Origin: Eupeodes corollae
Taxonomy: Eukaryota; Arthropoda; Insecta; Diptera; Syrphidae
DNA length: 64,000 nucleotides
Direction: 5' to 3'
Assembly: GCF_945859685.1 (NCBI RefSeq)
Contig: NC_079147.1
Location: 60,232,946-60,296,945 of the forward strand
Under the pieces are notes generated by a model. That model searched no databases. It had not been told where the DNA came from and was given only the letters and a program-made list of their open reading frames with translations. The position numbers were made by a program, and so were the translations under genes. Shown piece by piece: positions 31,373-42,558 of the stretch. The number at the start of each line of letters is the position of its first letter. Position 1 is the stretch's first letter.

Positions 31373-33420
31373 TGCGGCGGGAAGTTAATGCAGACTTTTT
31401 ACAAAAGTAAGTAATCACGTGATTGTTCATCATTTCCGGAATGAAATGTTTCCCAATTTCAATTCAGGAATTCGTTACAAATTTTCCCGCCAAATATCTT
31501 TTGTATAAACAAACAATTGGCGCCGAGTAGAATATACAAAGTAAACGCAAAACAAGAAATTCAGTAACAAAGAACAGAATTCATTGATTTTTTTCTTACT
31601 TTCAGAATAAACAGAAATCAAAACATTTATTGTTTTCGTACAATAATGAATTAATAGATTAAATAAATTTGTAAATGATATTATTAAGAACCTAAAACAA
31701 CTATTTTCTTTTTTTTTCTTAAAATCAATTATGAAGCTATGGACAAGTAAAAAACATAAATCTTATGCGATTTGCAAAATCTTGTCTGATCTGGTATCAC
31801 TCCACTCCATAGGTACAACAACCATTCTAGCGCTTAATTTTCTGCTACTTCTACCCAAGCGCACCACAAAACACCAAACCAACGCACATACACAACACAT
31901 CCCGACATCGAATAGGCAGTTATTTTTCGAAAATACGGGTCAACAGAAAACATCCAAACAATGAACGCGAAGGCATATGTACGAAAAAAGAAGTAGAAAA
32001 ACACTCACCGACGCGACGCAACGCAGGCTGATGCACCCTATTTACCCGACCGATTTAACAATTGCCGACGACCTTTGTTCTTCTTTCTACCCTTCAATTT
32101 GAATTAAATTGAACAATTTAATCCATCTTCCAAAAAAATATACATTTTTCTTCTTCTGTTCACGTCCAGAACAAAAATAATAAAATCTACGCATCATTGA
32201 CACCCATATTAAATTATCTTCCATTATTTTCTCTACACTACTGGTACTGGGAACAGGAGAATGCAGTGAAAAGAAAAAAAAAAAGGAATCAGTATTCCTT
32301 TTTTTGCGAATGGAAAAATGAAAATTGGCGCCAAAGTTTTGCACAAATCGCAATGAAAATTAATTTATTGCAAAAAAAAAATTCAAAAAATATGCAATTA
32401 TTGAGAAAAAATTAGTAAAATTTATGGCTTTTAGCAGAAACTTTGAACTGGGGGAGAATCTGCAAAAAAAAATCGCGAAAGAAAATGACGCCGATTCCAA
32501 AATAAACGCCATTATTAAATTTTAAAACTCTCTTTAAATTATTTTGGATAAATTGTACAGTTGGAATAAATAACATAAAAATTCAATAAAATTAAGGGAA
32601 AAAAATCCAATATACTCACATTTTTTAATTAAATTTGATAAAGGGATAATTTGTATTAATTATTAATTTCTTCTTGTGCAAGTTCTTTTTGCTCTTTAAG
32701 TTTTATGTTTTTTTTCTTTCCTCACAAGCGCACCACCTTCTCGTTCAACAACACAATCAAATTTAATTCAGAAAACTGGCATCGGCTTGTACGTGTTCGC
32801 GCCGGTAAACACAAAAATTGAATTTTGCAAAAAGCAACAAGGCAAAAAGAGACAAGTATAGTTTGGTGGGTTGTCAAAGTTTGTTGCGACATCTGTTGGA
32901 TATTTTTGATCATTCAGGTGTTTAGGGTAAACTGTTAATGTAACCGACCACAATGATATATAGAGGCATCCCTTAAAGGCGAATTGCGTTCAAATCAATT
33001 TCGCCGTTTGGTTAAATTTTAACATTATTGATTTGTATAAAATGTTAAATTATAAAAAAGAATATTGCATTTAATTATTATTATTATTTATTAACATAAA
33101 ATTGCAAATGCTATGCTAATAGAAAAGAGCTCTAGCTACAAAAGTTTTCCACTCTAATATAAATTATTAGTTAATTATATTATTAAATTATTGAAATGAA
33201 TGTATTTGTCAATTTTCAATATATTTTCGACATTAATTGTATTAAGAAATGAATAAATATTTTGGTCGGTTCTTAGGATAGCATTCATTTTTTTTGTAAA
33301 TTCCACATGATGATAAGCCAGGTATATGTGGCAAGTTCAAGTTGTTGTTGCATGATGGGCAGAGAGGTGGACTTTCTTTCCTTTATAGGTGTTGGAGAGT
33401 TAAGATACTGTGTCCTAAGT
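31373..33420. other. 2-kb stretch without supported gene
   Basis: Both strands were read; no frame with domain signatures, splice chain, RNA gene or TIR pair was convincing. Short open frames at 31731 and 32087 are AT-rich and unstructured. A promoter or untranslated exon of an off-window gene cannot be excluded. Confidence 0.4.
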
Positions 33421-33421
33421 C

Positions 33422-33898
33422 CCCTATTACACGTTGACTCATGACTCACGACTCACTTTTGACTTTTCTTTTAAATTTGTATTCGTTGTATCAAGCGCTA
33501 TTACATGTTGACTCGTGCCCCATGCCTCAAATTTGACAATTATTGTTTGTTTTGTTCTGAATGCTCCTCCTCGTTGGCTTTAATTTTTCGATAGTTTTTG
33601 AAGTTGAGTAAAATTTATAAAACAAAATAAATAGGATTTTGGAAATGGATTCCTAAAATTTGTTGAAGCTGTTGAAGTTACACACTTTTCTGGTTTCCAA
33701 ACAAATTGGATGTTGTTTATCCCAGCAACAAGAAAATCGAATGAAAAAGAATATGAGAAATAAGAAACGTCAAAATGAGTCTTCTAAAAATTTGCCCGAG
33801 ACTCACCGGACATTTTTTTTTGCATTTTATTTTCTCATAGTTGCTTTCTTTTTTGCACTCATGTGAGTCGTGAGTCGTGAGGCATCGTGTAATAGCAG
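33422..33898. mobile_element. 477-bp non-autonomous TIR element
   Basis: The left end CCTATTACACGTTGACTCAT, followed by GACTCACGACTCAC, is mirrored at the right by the inverse, ending CATCGTGTAATAG. An extra copy of the terminal word (GCTATTACATGTTGACTCGT) sits internally at about 33493. No transposase is encoded, and no clean target duplication was seen, so the superfamily is open. Confidence 0.65.
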
Positions 33899-33904
33899 AC
33901 AAAG

Positions 33905-34166
33905 CGAAGGCGAATTAAGTTTGATATTGTCGTTCTGGAGAGTGATGATGGGTAGATTGGAGCGGATCGGCCAGTGTTTATCTTTGCATAATGATTTTCG
34001 TAGCTATTCCAGTAGAGAATTTTGTTCTTTTTGAGTAATTGATCGACATATCTTTGAATGTCGTTTTTTAAAAATGTATCGAAAGTAAAAACAGGTGCTT
34101 CGTTGCAGAGTTTTGCAGCTTTGTCGGCATATTCGTTGCCTGGTATACCGATATGACTGTAACTTA
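33905..34166 (-). pseudogene. RNase H end of an I/LOA-group LINE
   Basis: The minus strand reads SYSHIGIPGNEYADKAAKLC, the signature of LINE-encoded RNase H, followed by about 75 residues of C-terminal sequence (KILYWNSYENHYAK, SLSRTTISNLIRLRF). It is fused by chance to a mariner-like remnant upstream, making one chimeric open frame (34221-33859). The polypeptide at 35.7-36.3 kb, same strand, is probably the preceding part of the same LINE. Confidence 0.7.
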
Positions 34167-34747
34167 CCGGTCCATTCCTTGAGATGAATTGTTCTCCGAA
34201 GTTTTCCCTCAAAATGGCCATAGAATCGCGAGCTGTGTGGCATGTAGCGCCATCTTGTTAAAACCACATGTCAACCAAGTTCAGTTCTTCCATTTTTGGC
34301 AACAAAAAGTTTGTTAGCATTGAACGATAGCGATCGCCATTCACCGTAACGTTGCGTCCAACAGCATCTTTGAAAAAATACGGTCCAATGATTCCACCAG
34401 CGTACAAACCACACCAAACAGTGCATTTTTCGCGATGCATGGGCAGTTCTTGAACGGCTTCTGGTTGCTCTTCACTCCAAATGCGGCAATTTTGCTTATT
34501 TACGTAGCCATTCAACCAGAAATAAGCCTCATCGCTGAACAAAATTTGTCGAAACAAAAATTTCGAACCGAACACTGATTTTGGTAATAAAATGCAATGA
34601 TTTGCAAGTGTTGCTCGTTAGTAAGTCTATTCATGATGAAATGTCAAAGCATACTGAGCATCTTTCTCTTTGACACCATGTCTGAAATCCCGCGTGATCT
34701 GTCAAATACTAATGCATGAAAATCCTAACCTCAAAAAAATCACCCTT
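34167..34747 (-). mobile_element. mariner-like element copy B, internally deleted and 3'-truncated
   Basis: It starts at 34747 with the same terminal sequence and leader as copy A. MNRLTNEQ is followed, after about 60 bp, by a jump into the catalytic domain: ILFSDEAYFWLNGYVNKQNC, VWCGLYAGGIIGPYFF, then a stop in place of one Gln before QDGATCHTARDSM. Both D motifs remain but the third and the HTH region are missing. The junction to LINE sequence is at about 34166. Confidence 0.85.
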
Positions 34748-34749
34748 TA

Positions 34750-35690
34750 TTTAGTTGAGATAAACTTCTCACTGACATCTAGTATAATTTGTTGAAGACA
34801 AACGATGCCATGTTTTTTTTTGCTGTGAGAAGTGCTGTCGTTTTGAAAATTTCAAGAGTAGTGTTTTGCAATCATTTTGAGGAGTAAAACAAAAAAACAA
34901 CAAACACATGCTTGGCCCATGAACAAAATTAAAAACTGAAAATAAAGATGTCCAAATTCGAAGTTAATTGACCAATTGCGAAGGTTAATATTCCGAAAAC
35001 TGACAAATAGAAGGATAAAATGTCGTACCAAATTTTTGCTTTCACGGCTCAAAGGCCGACATTTTAAAATTATATAGTTGAATCGTTCCACTGATTTGTG
35101 TTCCAATTTCACACAATGCCAATGATAGATTTCTGTCAGTAAAATTTTGTCGCTGGATTTCAATCGGGACATTTTTTCAATGACAGAAATGTTTAAGGAT
35201 AGCTATAAACGACCTGTCAAAAAAATTCCCATGATTGTTTTCAATGATGAAAACCAATGATAGCTATAACTGGCGCTTTATACAATGTTTTTTATTATAA
35301 ATATAGTTTGGCAATACCTTAGTTGTGAAATGCGGTGATACTAGTATTTTGCATATTTTAACTTTTCGCACTTTTTGTGCAACTTTTAATCATGTTTTTT
35401 TCTTTTTTAATATAAAATAATAAATCCACTGAAGAAGCTGGAAAACAACTGGCGTAGGGTAAAACGAAGGTGGATTATTTTATTATTGATTGCATCCAAC
35501 TGATTGATCATCAAAGCTCAAAAAACAAAAAAAATTCTCACAAATTAAACATATGATCAAATTTCCATTATTCTCGATTAAAGTTTTCGATGGCTCCCAT
35601 TTTTCGGTTAAATTGTTTTTAAGAAGTTCCTTAGCAGTTAGTAAGGCATTCACAGTTTCTACCTTGAGTAAATTTCTTTTCTTATCTTTT
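34750..35690. other. stretch with one unrecognised minus-strand ORF
   Basis: A 106-codon minus-strand frame (35172-34852, MSRLKSSDKILLTEIYHWHC) has no domain I recognise and a hydrophobic C-terminus; I do not claim it as a gene. The 70-bp phrase around 35085-35160 ('gttccactgatttgtgttcc') recurs near 60515-60570, so at least part is a dispersed repeat. Confidence 0.4.
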
Positions 35691-35697
35691 ATAAGGC

Positions 35698-36272
35698 TTA
35701 CATCTGAAAATTTTCATTCTGCTGTTGCACTATTATTGGGACATTATATTTTAAATTTTGGTTTTTATTGGAAACCAAATACAAATTTCTTTTCCGTTTT
35801 ATTTTGGGGAGTAAGTTTCGTCCGTGGGTAGGAGGAGCAGTTGACTCTGAAAATAGTAAAATACTACTATAGTAGCAAGAACGACAGCAGTGGTTGTGAG
35901 TATTAAATGTAAATGTTACACAATTTTTCCGCATAGCCCTCTTTGCGCTAGTGTTTTGTCCGTTAAAAGTGGAACCATCGTGAAGTTGGCTACTAGCAGT
36001 CCATGTATAGTATGTCAATAATAGAAGCTTTGACAGTATTTTTAACAGGCTTTCTGATTGACGCTGTTCCAAAGTAGGAAGTCCAGCCTCTGCCATGATG
36101 TTGTCTATCCTAATAGGCCGATAGGCGTTGATACTTCTTCTGGCGGATTGATGGTATGTTGATTTGAGAACATTTAAAGTTGAGGTTGGACATTTTCCAT
36201 AAATGTAAAAACCATAATCGATTTTACTTAAAAATAAAGCTTTAGTAATTCTACATAGTTTATTAATACTTA
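35698..36272 (-). pseudogene. LINE fragment, post-RT connection domain
   Basis: The minus strand is open as SKIDYGFYIYGKCPTSTLNV, HQSARRSINAYRPIRIDNIM, AEAGLPTLEQRQSESLLKIL. This is the region between RT and RNase H in I/LOA-group LINEs. It is cut upstream by the 3' end of an RTE element at 36275, which therefore inserted later. Downstream the frame loses similarity before 35698. Confidence 0.65.
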
Positions 36273-36274
36273 CT

Positions 36275-39200
36275 TACTTAAGGTGGCGCTACAGCCCGGG
36301 GCGGACCTGGGCCTCAACCAACAAGCGTCTCCAGCCAGCTCGGTCCCTAGCTAGCTGTCTCCAGTTTCGCACGCCAAGTTGGTTGAGGTCCTCTCCCACC
36401 TGGGTGCGCCACCTGAGTAGCGGTCTTCCTCTACTGCGCCGTCCCTCGGGATTGGATTCAAAGACCTTCCGGGCTGGAGCGTTGATGTCCATCCGCTCTA
36501 CATGACCTAGCCATCTAAGCCGTTGGACTTTGATTCTGCTAACTAGGTCAGTGTCGCTGTACAGCCCGTACAGCTCGTCGTTATATCTTCTCCTCCATTC
36601 TCCATCTATGCGTACGGGACCAAAAATCGCCCGAAGAATTTTTCTCTCGAAGCATCCTAAGACGCTTTCATCTTTCTTTGACAGGGTCCAGGCCTCAGCG
36701 CCATAAATGAGAACCGGGATGATGAGTGTCTTATAGATGGTGATTTTACATGCTCGAGAGAGGACTTTACTTCTCAATTGCCTTCTAAGTCCAAAGAAGC
36801 AGCGATTTGCAAGAGTTATTCTTCGTTTGATTTCAGCGCTGATGTCGTTGTCTGCATTAATAGCGGTGCCTAGGTAGACAAAGTCCTTAACTACCTCAAA
36901 GTTATAGCTGTCCATGGTGACGTTTTGTCCAAGACGTCTCGTTCAGTGTCCTTTTTTGATGACAGCATATACTTGGTCTTGCCCTCATTGACCACTTAAC
37001 CCATCTTCTTCGCTTCCGTCGCAATGCTCAAAAACGCTCCACTGACATCACGCTTTGATCTTCCAATTATGTCAATATCATCTGCGTATCCGAGTAATTG
37101 GATGGATCTTTGGAAGATTGTGCCTCTAGTGTTGACGGTTGAGTTTTGCACAATTCTTTCCAGAACGATGTTGAAGAAGTCGCATGACAGTGCATCGCCT
37201 TGTCTAAAACCTTTTTTGACATCAAATGCATCGGTAAGATCTCTTCCGACCTTGATAGAGCAGCGTGCATTCTCCATCGTCATTCTGCACAAACGGATAA
37301 GTTTGACAGGGATGCCAAAACTAGACATTGCTCGGTAGAGCTCTTCCCTATAGATGCTGTCATACGCGGCTTTAAAATCGATAAAGAGATGGTGGGTATC
37401 GATTTGAAGCTCCTGGGTTTTTTCCAAGATCTGCCGTAGTGTGAATATTTGGTCGATAGTGGACTTTCCTGGTCTGAAGCCACACTGATAAGGACAAATC
37501 AGGTTGTTGACGAATGGCTTCCGACGTTCACATAATACGGCAGAGAGGATCTTATACGCAATGTTAAGGAGACTGATGCCTCTGTAGTTGGCGCAGTTTA
37601 GAGGGTCTCCTTTTTTATGTATCGGGCACACTATGCTGAGATTTCACTCATCGGGCATGCTTTCTTCCGACCGAATTTTGCAGATGAGTTGGTGCATGCT
37701 CCCTACCAAGTCATCGCCTGCTGCTTTGAATAGTTCGGCGGTGATGCCGTCGGCTCCAGCAGCTTTGTTTGACTTAAGTTTAGATATAGCTATCTTCACT
37801 TCGTCAAGGTCGGGTAGGCGGAATTGTTGATCTGCGTCGCCGAGGTTGAGTGATTCTATCTCCCTTACAGCGGAATTCGGTTCGTCATCGCCGTTATATA
37901 ATTTGGAGAAGTGATCTTTCCATATTCTCAGCATCGACTGTGGTTCTACTACGATGTTCCCTTGATCGTCTTTACAGGCTTCGGTTCGTGGCTGGTACCC
38001 TTGGGATGTTTTTTTTACCTTTTGGTAAAATTTACGAACCTCATTCCTGTTGTGACATCCCTCTATCTCCTCGATCACGCGCTTCTCATGCTCTCTTTTT
38101 TTCCGTCTAAGAAGCCGGTGTTCCTCTCTCCTCTTCTGCTCGTAGAGCTCGCGAGCAGCTCTCGTCCTTTTGTGCAGCGCCGTTTTGTATGCCTCTTGTT
38201 TCGCTGCGTGCGCTTGCCGCCATTCGTCGTCAAACCAGGGGTTTCGCTGTGGTGGCCGTGTGAAACCTAGCACTTCAGAGGCGGCATCTCTGATGGCTGC
38301 AAGGCAATGTTGCCACTGGTTTTCAATGCTTAATGCAGGAAGCATAGGACTCTTTAGGAGGTTATTAGAGACTCGATCGGAAAAGGACATGGCAGCCTCT
38401 TGCGATTGTAGCCGTCTAACGTCGAATCTTCTCACAGTACCTCCTTGTTTTGGCTTGGATCGGGATATCCGTAGCCGTACCTTGGCTACAACGAGGTAGT
38501 GGTCCGAGTCAATGTTGGCCTCTCGGTATGTTCGGATATCCTGGATACTGGAGAAGTGTCGTGCGTTGATCGCAATGTGGTCAATCTGGTTGACGGTTGA
38601 TTGATCAGGAGATTTCCATGTCCCCTTGTGGATATTAAGATGCGTGAACTGCGTACTAGCTACCAGAACGTCTCGCCCCGCAGCGAAATCGACCAGCCTG
38701 AATCCGTTGTCGGAGGTAGTGTCGTGCAGGCTGTATCTACCGATTATGCCACCAAAGATGTCTTCTCTTCCTAGCTTGGCATTAAAATCTCCTAAGACAA
38801 TTTTAATGTCATAGCCAGGGCACTGGTCATATGTCTTGTCCAAGAGCTCGAAGAATATATCTTTGGTGTCTTCATCTTTCTCCTCTGTTGGGGCATGCGC
38901 GCATATTAGGCTTATGTTGGCGAATTTAGCCTTGATGCGGATTGTCGTGATGCGCTCGCTCACACTGTTGAAACTCAAGACTTTTTGCCTGAGCCTAGTT
39001 CCAACAACAAATCCACATCCAAATAGACGTTGTCTTTGTTCTCGGTAGCAGTCGCCGTAGTAGATATCGAAGTCTTTTAGTTTGCGTTTGCCCGGTCCAT
39101 CCCATCGCACTTCTTGGATGGCTGTAATATCTGCCTTGCAGCAGTTTAGGGCTTCTGCTAATTGTTCGGCTGCACGTGGTCTGTTAAGGGACCTAACATT

Positions 39201-39662
39201 CCACGTACATATCCGAAGTTCGTTGTCCTTATTTCGTTTGCGTGGGTTGTCAACAGTGAATCCGTCCGTATCCGAGGCTTGTTGTTGCTTCGAAACTACG
39301 ATGTTTTTACGTGGCCAGGAAGTCACCCCGACGGCACAACCCCCAACCTGGAGGGCCAGATCCTTAGTTTAACTCCAATTAAGGGGAGCCGTATGAACCG
39401 CTCCTTATAGGCCTGGGCTCCGAATATGTCGAAGAAGCCCTATAAGGTGTTCACTAAGTAGTTCAACCTTACTGGAACTGTAGACGCCACCGTTGATTCT
39501 ATCTCTAGAATTCGTCCGCTGCCGCCTGGATAAGGAGAGGTGTCTTAGTGGAAACACCTCTCCCCCCTCTCTCGTTTGCTGCCCCAACAACTTTCCACTG
39601 GGGTTGGAACCCAATCTCCAGTTGAGGTACTAGGCACCCGATGTTCACCGCGGGGAGGTGAG
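36275..39662 (-). mobile_element. RTE-clade LINE, nearly full length
   Basis: The 3' end on the minus strand reads GGCTGTAGCGCCACCTTAAG followed by (TAAG)n-like repeats. The 5' untranslated part shares 'ctagtacctcaactggagat' with the copy at 42559. The coding region covers endonuclease, RT and C-terminal domain. It inserted into an older RNase H-bearing LINE on the same strand. Confidence 0.85.
36289..39326 (-). pseudogene. RTE endonuclease/reverse transcriptase with three lesions
   Basis: From 39326: the AP-like endonuclease has TWNVRSL, IQEVRWDG, ICAHAPTE, LGDFNAKLGREDIFGG, QIDHIAI and DSDHYLVVAKV. RT follows with KAAGADGITAEL, YRGISLLNIAYKILSAVLCE, QCGFRPGKSTIDQIFTLRQI, FIDFKAAYDSI, GFRQGDALSCDFFN and the catalytic LLGYADDIDII. 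The C-terminus reads RAIFGPVRIDGEWRR and GHVERMDINAPARKVF. Lesions: TGA for Trp near 37643, TAA near 36994, and a one-base shift near 36930. RTE proteins nick target DNA and prime reverse transcription there. Confidence 0.9.
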
Positions 39663-39664
39663 AG

Positions 39665-40340
39665 TAGGAGTTGTTAGACAGAGGTGGGTTTTGAGAAAAA
39701 CCTGTGGACGCTTGTGTCCTCTTGAATGCACATGTCTACCATTTGAACATGAATTTTCTGTTAGCAAATCTAAAACACATACAACTAAATGTATTGTATA
39801 TGCATATCTTCTATACATTGATAGGTATGAATAAAACAAATCTCAGGTAACGTTGGTAACGACTGATTTTTGTTTACATTTGAATAATTTATTTTATTTA
39901 TTTCAATATTGTTATACTTCCAGTAGCTCTTAGATTACACACTTAATTTTCGTACAGGCAGCGCCCCCATGGTTCGCCTTTCGTACCAACATTTTGTGTT
40001 TCATGATAGCACTATTCAAATTTATATACAAAGCCTTAAGTTCTGACAGTTCGAAGTAATTTCGAAGTTTTCGAAATCGATCGAATTGAAGAACATTGTA
40101 AAGTGATTTCAATTCAGTTTCGATCGAAATTCGGAACATGGGCGATTAAATTCAATTTACTGTTAAGTGAAAAAAAGTGTTCCCTTTCGTCTTCTTTTTC
40201 TTCTTCGAATGAAAATTGATTTGAAATTCCCCCACGCCAGCTGCAACGCCCCGTTCCTTCTCTCCAGGAACTATTTTTTCTGTTAGTTTATAGATTCGAT
40301 GTCGGAACTAATTTGTTCTGTTCGTCTTGACATTTATCCA
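39665..40340. other. spacer without supported gene
   Basis: Between the RTE 5' end and the first satellite-cored repeat. A short minus-strand frame at 40139-39930 has no recognised domain. Nothing else was seen. Confidence 0.4.
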
Positions 40341-40344
40341 TGAC

Positions 40345-41075
40345 AGTGGGTGTTTTTTTAACCGCAGCAATTAAAAAAAAATTGGTTAGCCCAAAATAAC
40401 TCACAAACCTCTTGAATTAAATTTTTATAATAAAGTATATTGTAACGTGATAATTAACAAGTATTTTTTTTTTTGGAAAAAATACAAATTACGGGTTTTT
40501 TATAAATAAAAAAAAGCAGAAAAAAAACAACTGTCACCTCGAATATTAAACGAACAAAAAATGGTTATATCTCTGAAATAATTGTAAAATTTTAAGAAAA
40601 GTTGAAGTTATAGTTTTTTTATAAAAAATTTTCTTACGACTCAATAAAATTTTAAAAATTAAAAATATTGTCTTCCAACTCTTTTTATTTTACAAAAAAC
40701 ATTGTTTTCGATATTTAGTAGTTTTTTTTTTTATAAAAATCCAACAGTCCGTTTTTTATAAAAAAATAAAATCTACAAGAAATAGTAGGTACGCAAGTTT
40801 CTTAAAAAATGATGTTCAGTTCTTGATATCTCTCAAATTAATTTTATTCATCCAATTTGTAAAAATTTAGGAAATGCTTCCTAAACTAAATTTTAAAAAG
40901 TAAACTATTTCTGTATATGAAAAATATTTTTGGGAATTTTAAAATTTGTTAAAAATGATTCAACTAACAACTTTTTTTAACCCAACACGAAAACCTACAA
41001 ACTTTTAAGCAAGACAAATCGACAGACAGGATGGGAAGTTACCAGTGTGGCCTCTTTTTTTAAATATTATTCTGA
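40345..41075 (+). repeat. satellite-cored dispersed repeat, 5'-shortened copy
   Basis: Shows the family landmarks 'tgtaacgtgata', the A/T-rich core and the 3' block 'aagacaaatcgacagac.gga' then 'tgggaagtta' and 'cctcttttt'. The conserved 5' head (TTAACTTCCCATAGGAAGTT) is absent. Internal units are diverged compared with the copies at 45-60 kb. Confidence 0.7.
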
Positions 41076-41833
41076 CACGTCTTCTTTCAGCTGTACCAAT
41101 TTTTAAAAACAAAAAATTGGCTACTGCCGATGCGTTTTCTTGGGAATTTTCTTCTATGCTATTTATAAAATGCTAAAAAACACGGGTGTTAGCAATACAA
41201 AAGATATCGGATACAAATTTCCTTGGAATTCCACCATTTCCTTGGAATTCAACAATTTATATTGTAATAATTCACATCTCTCGGAAAATCCGGACAATTT
41301 TTTGTATACACAAATGAAATTTCAAAGTAATGGAAATGTCATTGAACTTAACTTTTATCTAAAGGACCAAAATAAAAAAAAGAAACTGTATTCACGTTTA
41401 CATAAATCGAATAATCACCCTGTACTCTCAAGCAACATTTTCAAAGTTTCACAATTTCCAGACTCAAAATGTATATACATACATTATTAATTTCAACATA
41501 AACTACAGTCGTGGTCATACAATTAAGCCACAAAACCAATGTACTCTATTCTCTTCAGTAAAGCTTTCCTGTATCACTTTGTGTCCGTTTTTTTTTTTAA
41601 CGGTTAACAACTAAAATTATCTCAATAAGAAAACCGTATGTCACCTAATATTCAAAGATGTTTTACTTTTAAGTAAAGCGCTTTATTTGTTGTTAATTAA
41701 TAATTAAGCCATTACATTTGAAACAGGTACTTTTATATTATTTCATGTAGATATTTTATCAAAATGTATTAAAACAGTTTTATTATTAAGGAAATGTGTT
41801 ATCAAAAATTAAAATATTTAATTGATAACAGTG

Positions 41834-42540
41834 ATGGGAAAAAATAAAACCTCTACGCCATGTAAAAGCAAAATTATTGTCAAATGCTTCAAAAAGTACA
41901 AACATGTTATGAAAGTAAGCAAATACTAGGTTTTGGTAGAGGTAAAGTTAGGAACGCAGTTCAATATTTAAAAAAATAACAAACCTTTGAGCCACGAAAA
42001 ACGACTCCGGCTGAGGACAGAACATTAGTTGAGATTTCTTAAGTGGACCCATTTTTAACATCCGTTGATGTAAAATTATCAGCAAGAACCATACAAACGG
42101 GACTTCAAGAAAAAAATTTGAATGGACGAATCGCTAGACGTAAGCCCAACCTGTCAAAAAAAATATTGCTCGAAGAATGAGGTCCACATTTATGGAAATT
42201 GGTATTGTGGAGCGACGAATCCAAGTTCAACGTATTTGGCAGTGAAGGAAGACAGTAAGTGAGGCGTCCCCCATTGAAAGAATTGGATCCCAAATACGCA
42301 AAGAAAACTGTAAAACCTGGAGGGTTTTCCGTGATGGTTTTACATCATCAGGAGTTGGTCCATTGGTGCAAATTCATGGAAATATGACAGGAGAAATGTA
42401 CAAGGGCATTTTGGACAGTCATTTAAATAGGGATTATGCTGACAATTTACTGTTAGCCAGGATATTTCAACTCCTGGTTTAAATCAAATTCAATCCAAGT
42501 CCTGGAAAGCCCGAGTCTGCTATACTAAATATAAATTTTG
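41834..42540 (+). pseudogene. Tc1-like transposase, truncated relative of the 21.4-23.0 kb copy
   Basis: Starts MGKNKTSTPCKSKIIVKCF, clearly related to MGKNKSSTSCERKIIWECF of the other copy. Frames drift after about 40 codons, but LKELDPKY-like, VMVWGC-like and DILDTHLNRDYADNL-like segments can be followed to the RTE insertion. The H-G-G-G-S block is partly deleted. The part with the second Asp and the Glu is lost. Confidence 0.8.
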
Positions 42541-42558
42541 CATAACTAAATTAATTTT

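Noticed and set aside
35553..35831. 92-codon plus-strand ORF with hydrophobic stretches
   Set aside because: Lies antisense to decaying LINE sequence and is rich in Phe, Leu and Ser from AT-rich DNA; no recognisable domain.
35698..36096. Possible host gene starting MAEAGLPTLEQRQSE
   Set aside because: The frame continues upstream past this ATG as SARRSINAYRPIRID and further LINE connection-domain sequence; the ATG is internal to a LINE fragment.
37850..38499. Plus-strand ORFs across the RTE endonuclease region
   Set aside because: Antisense shadows of the long minus-strand LINE frame, which has full endonuclease and RT motifs.
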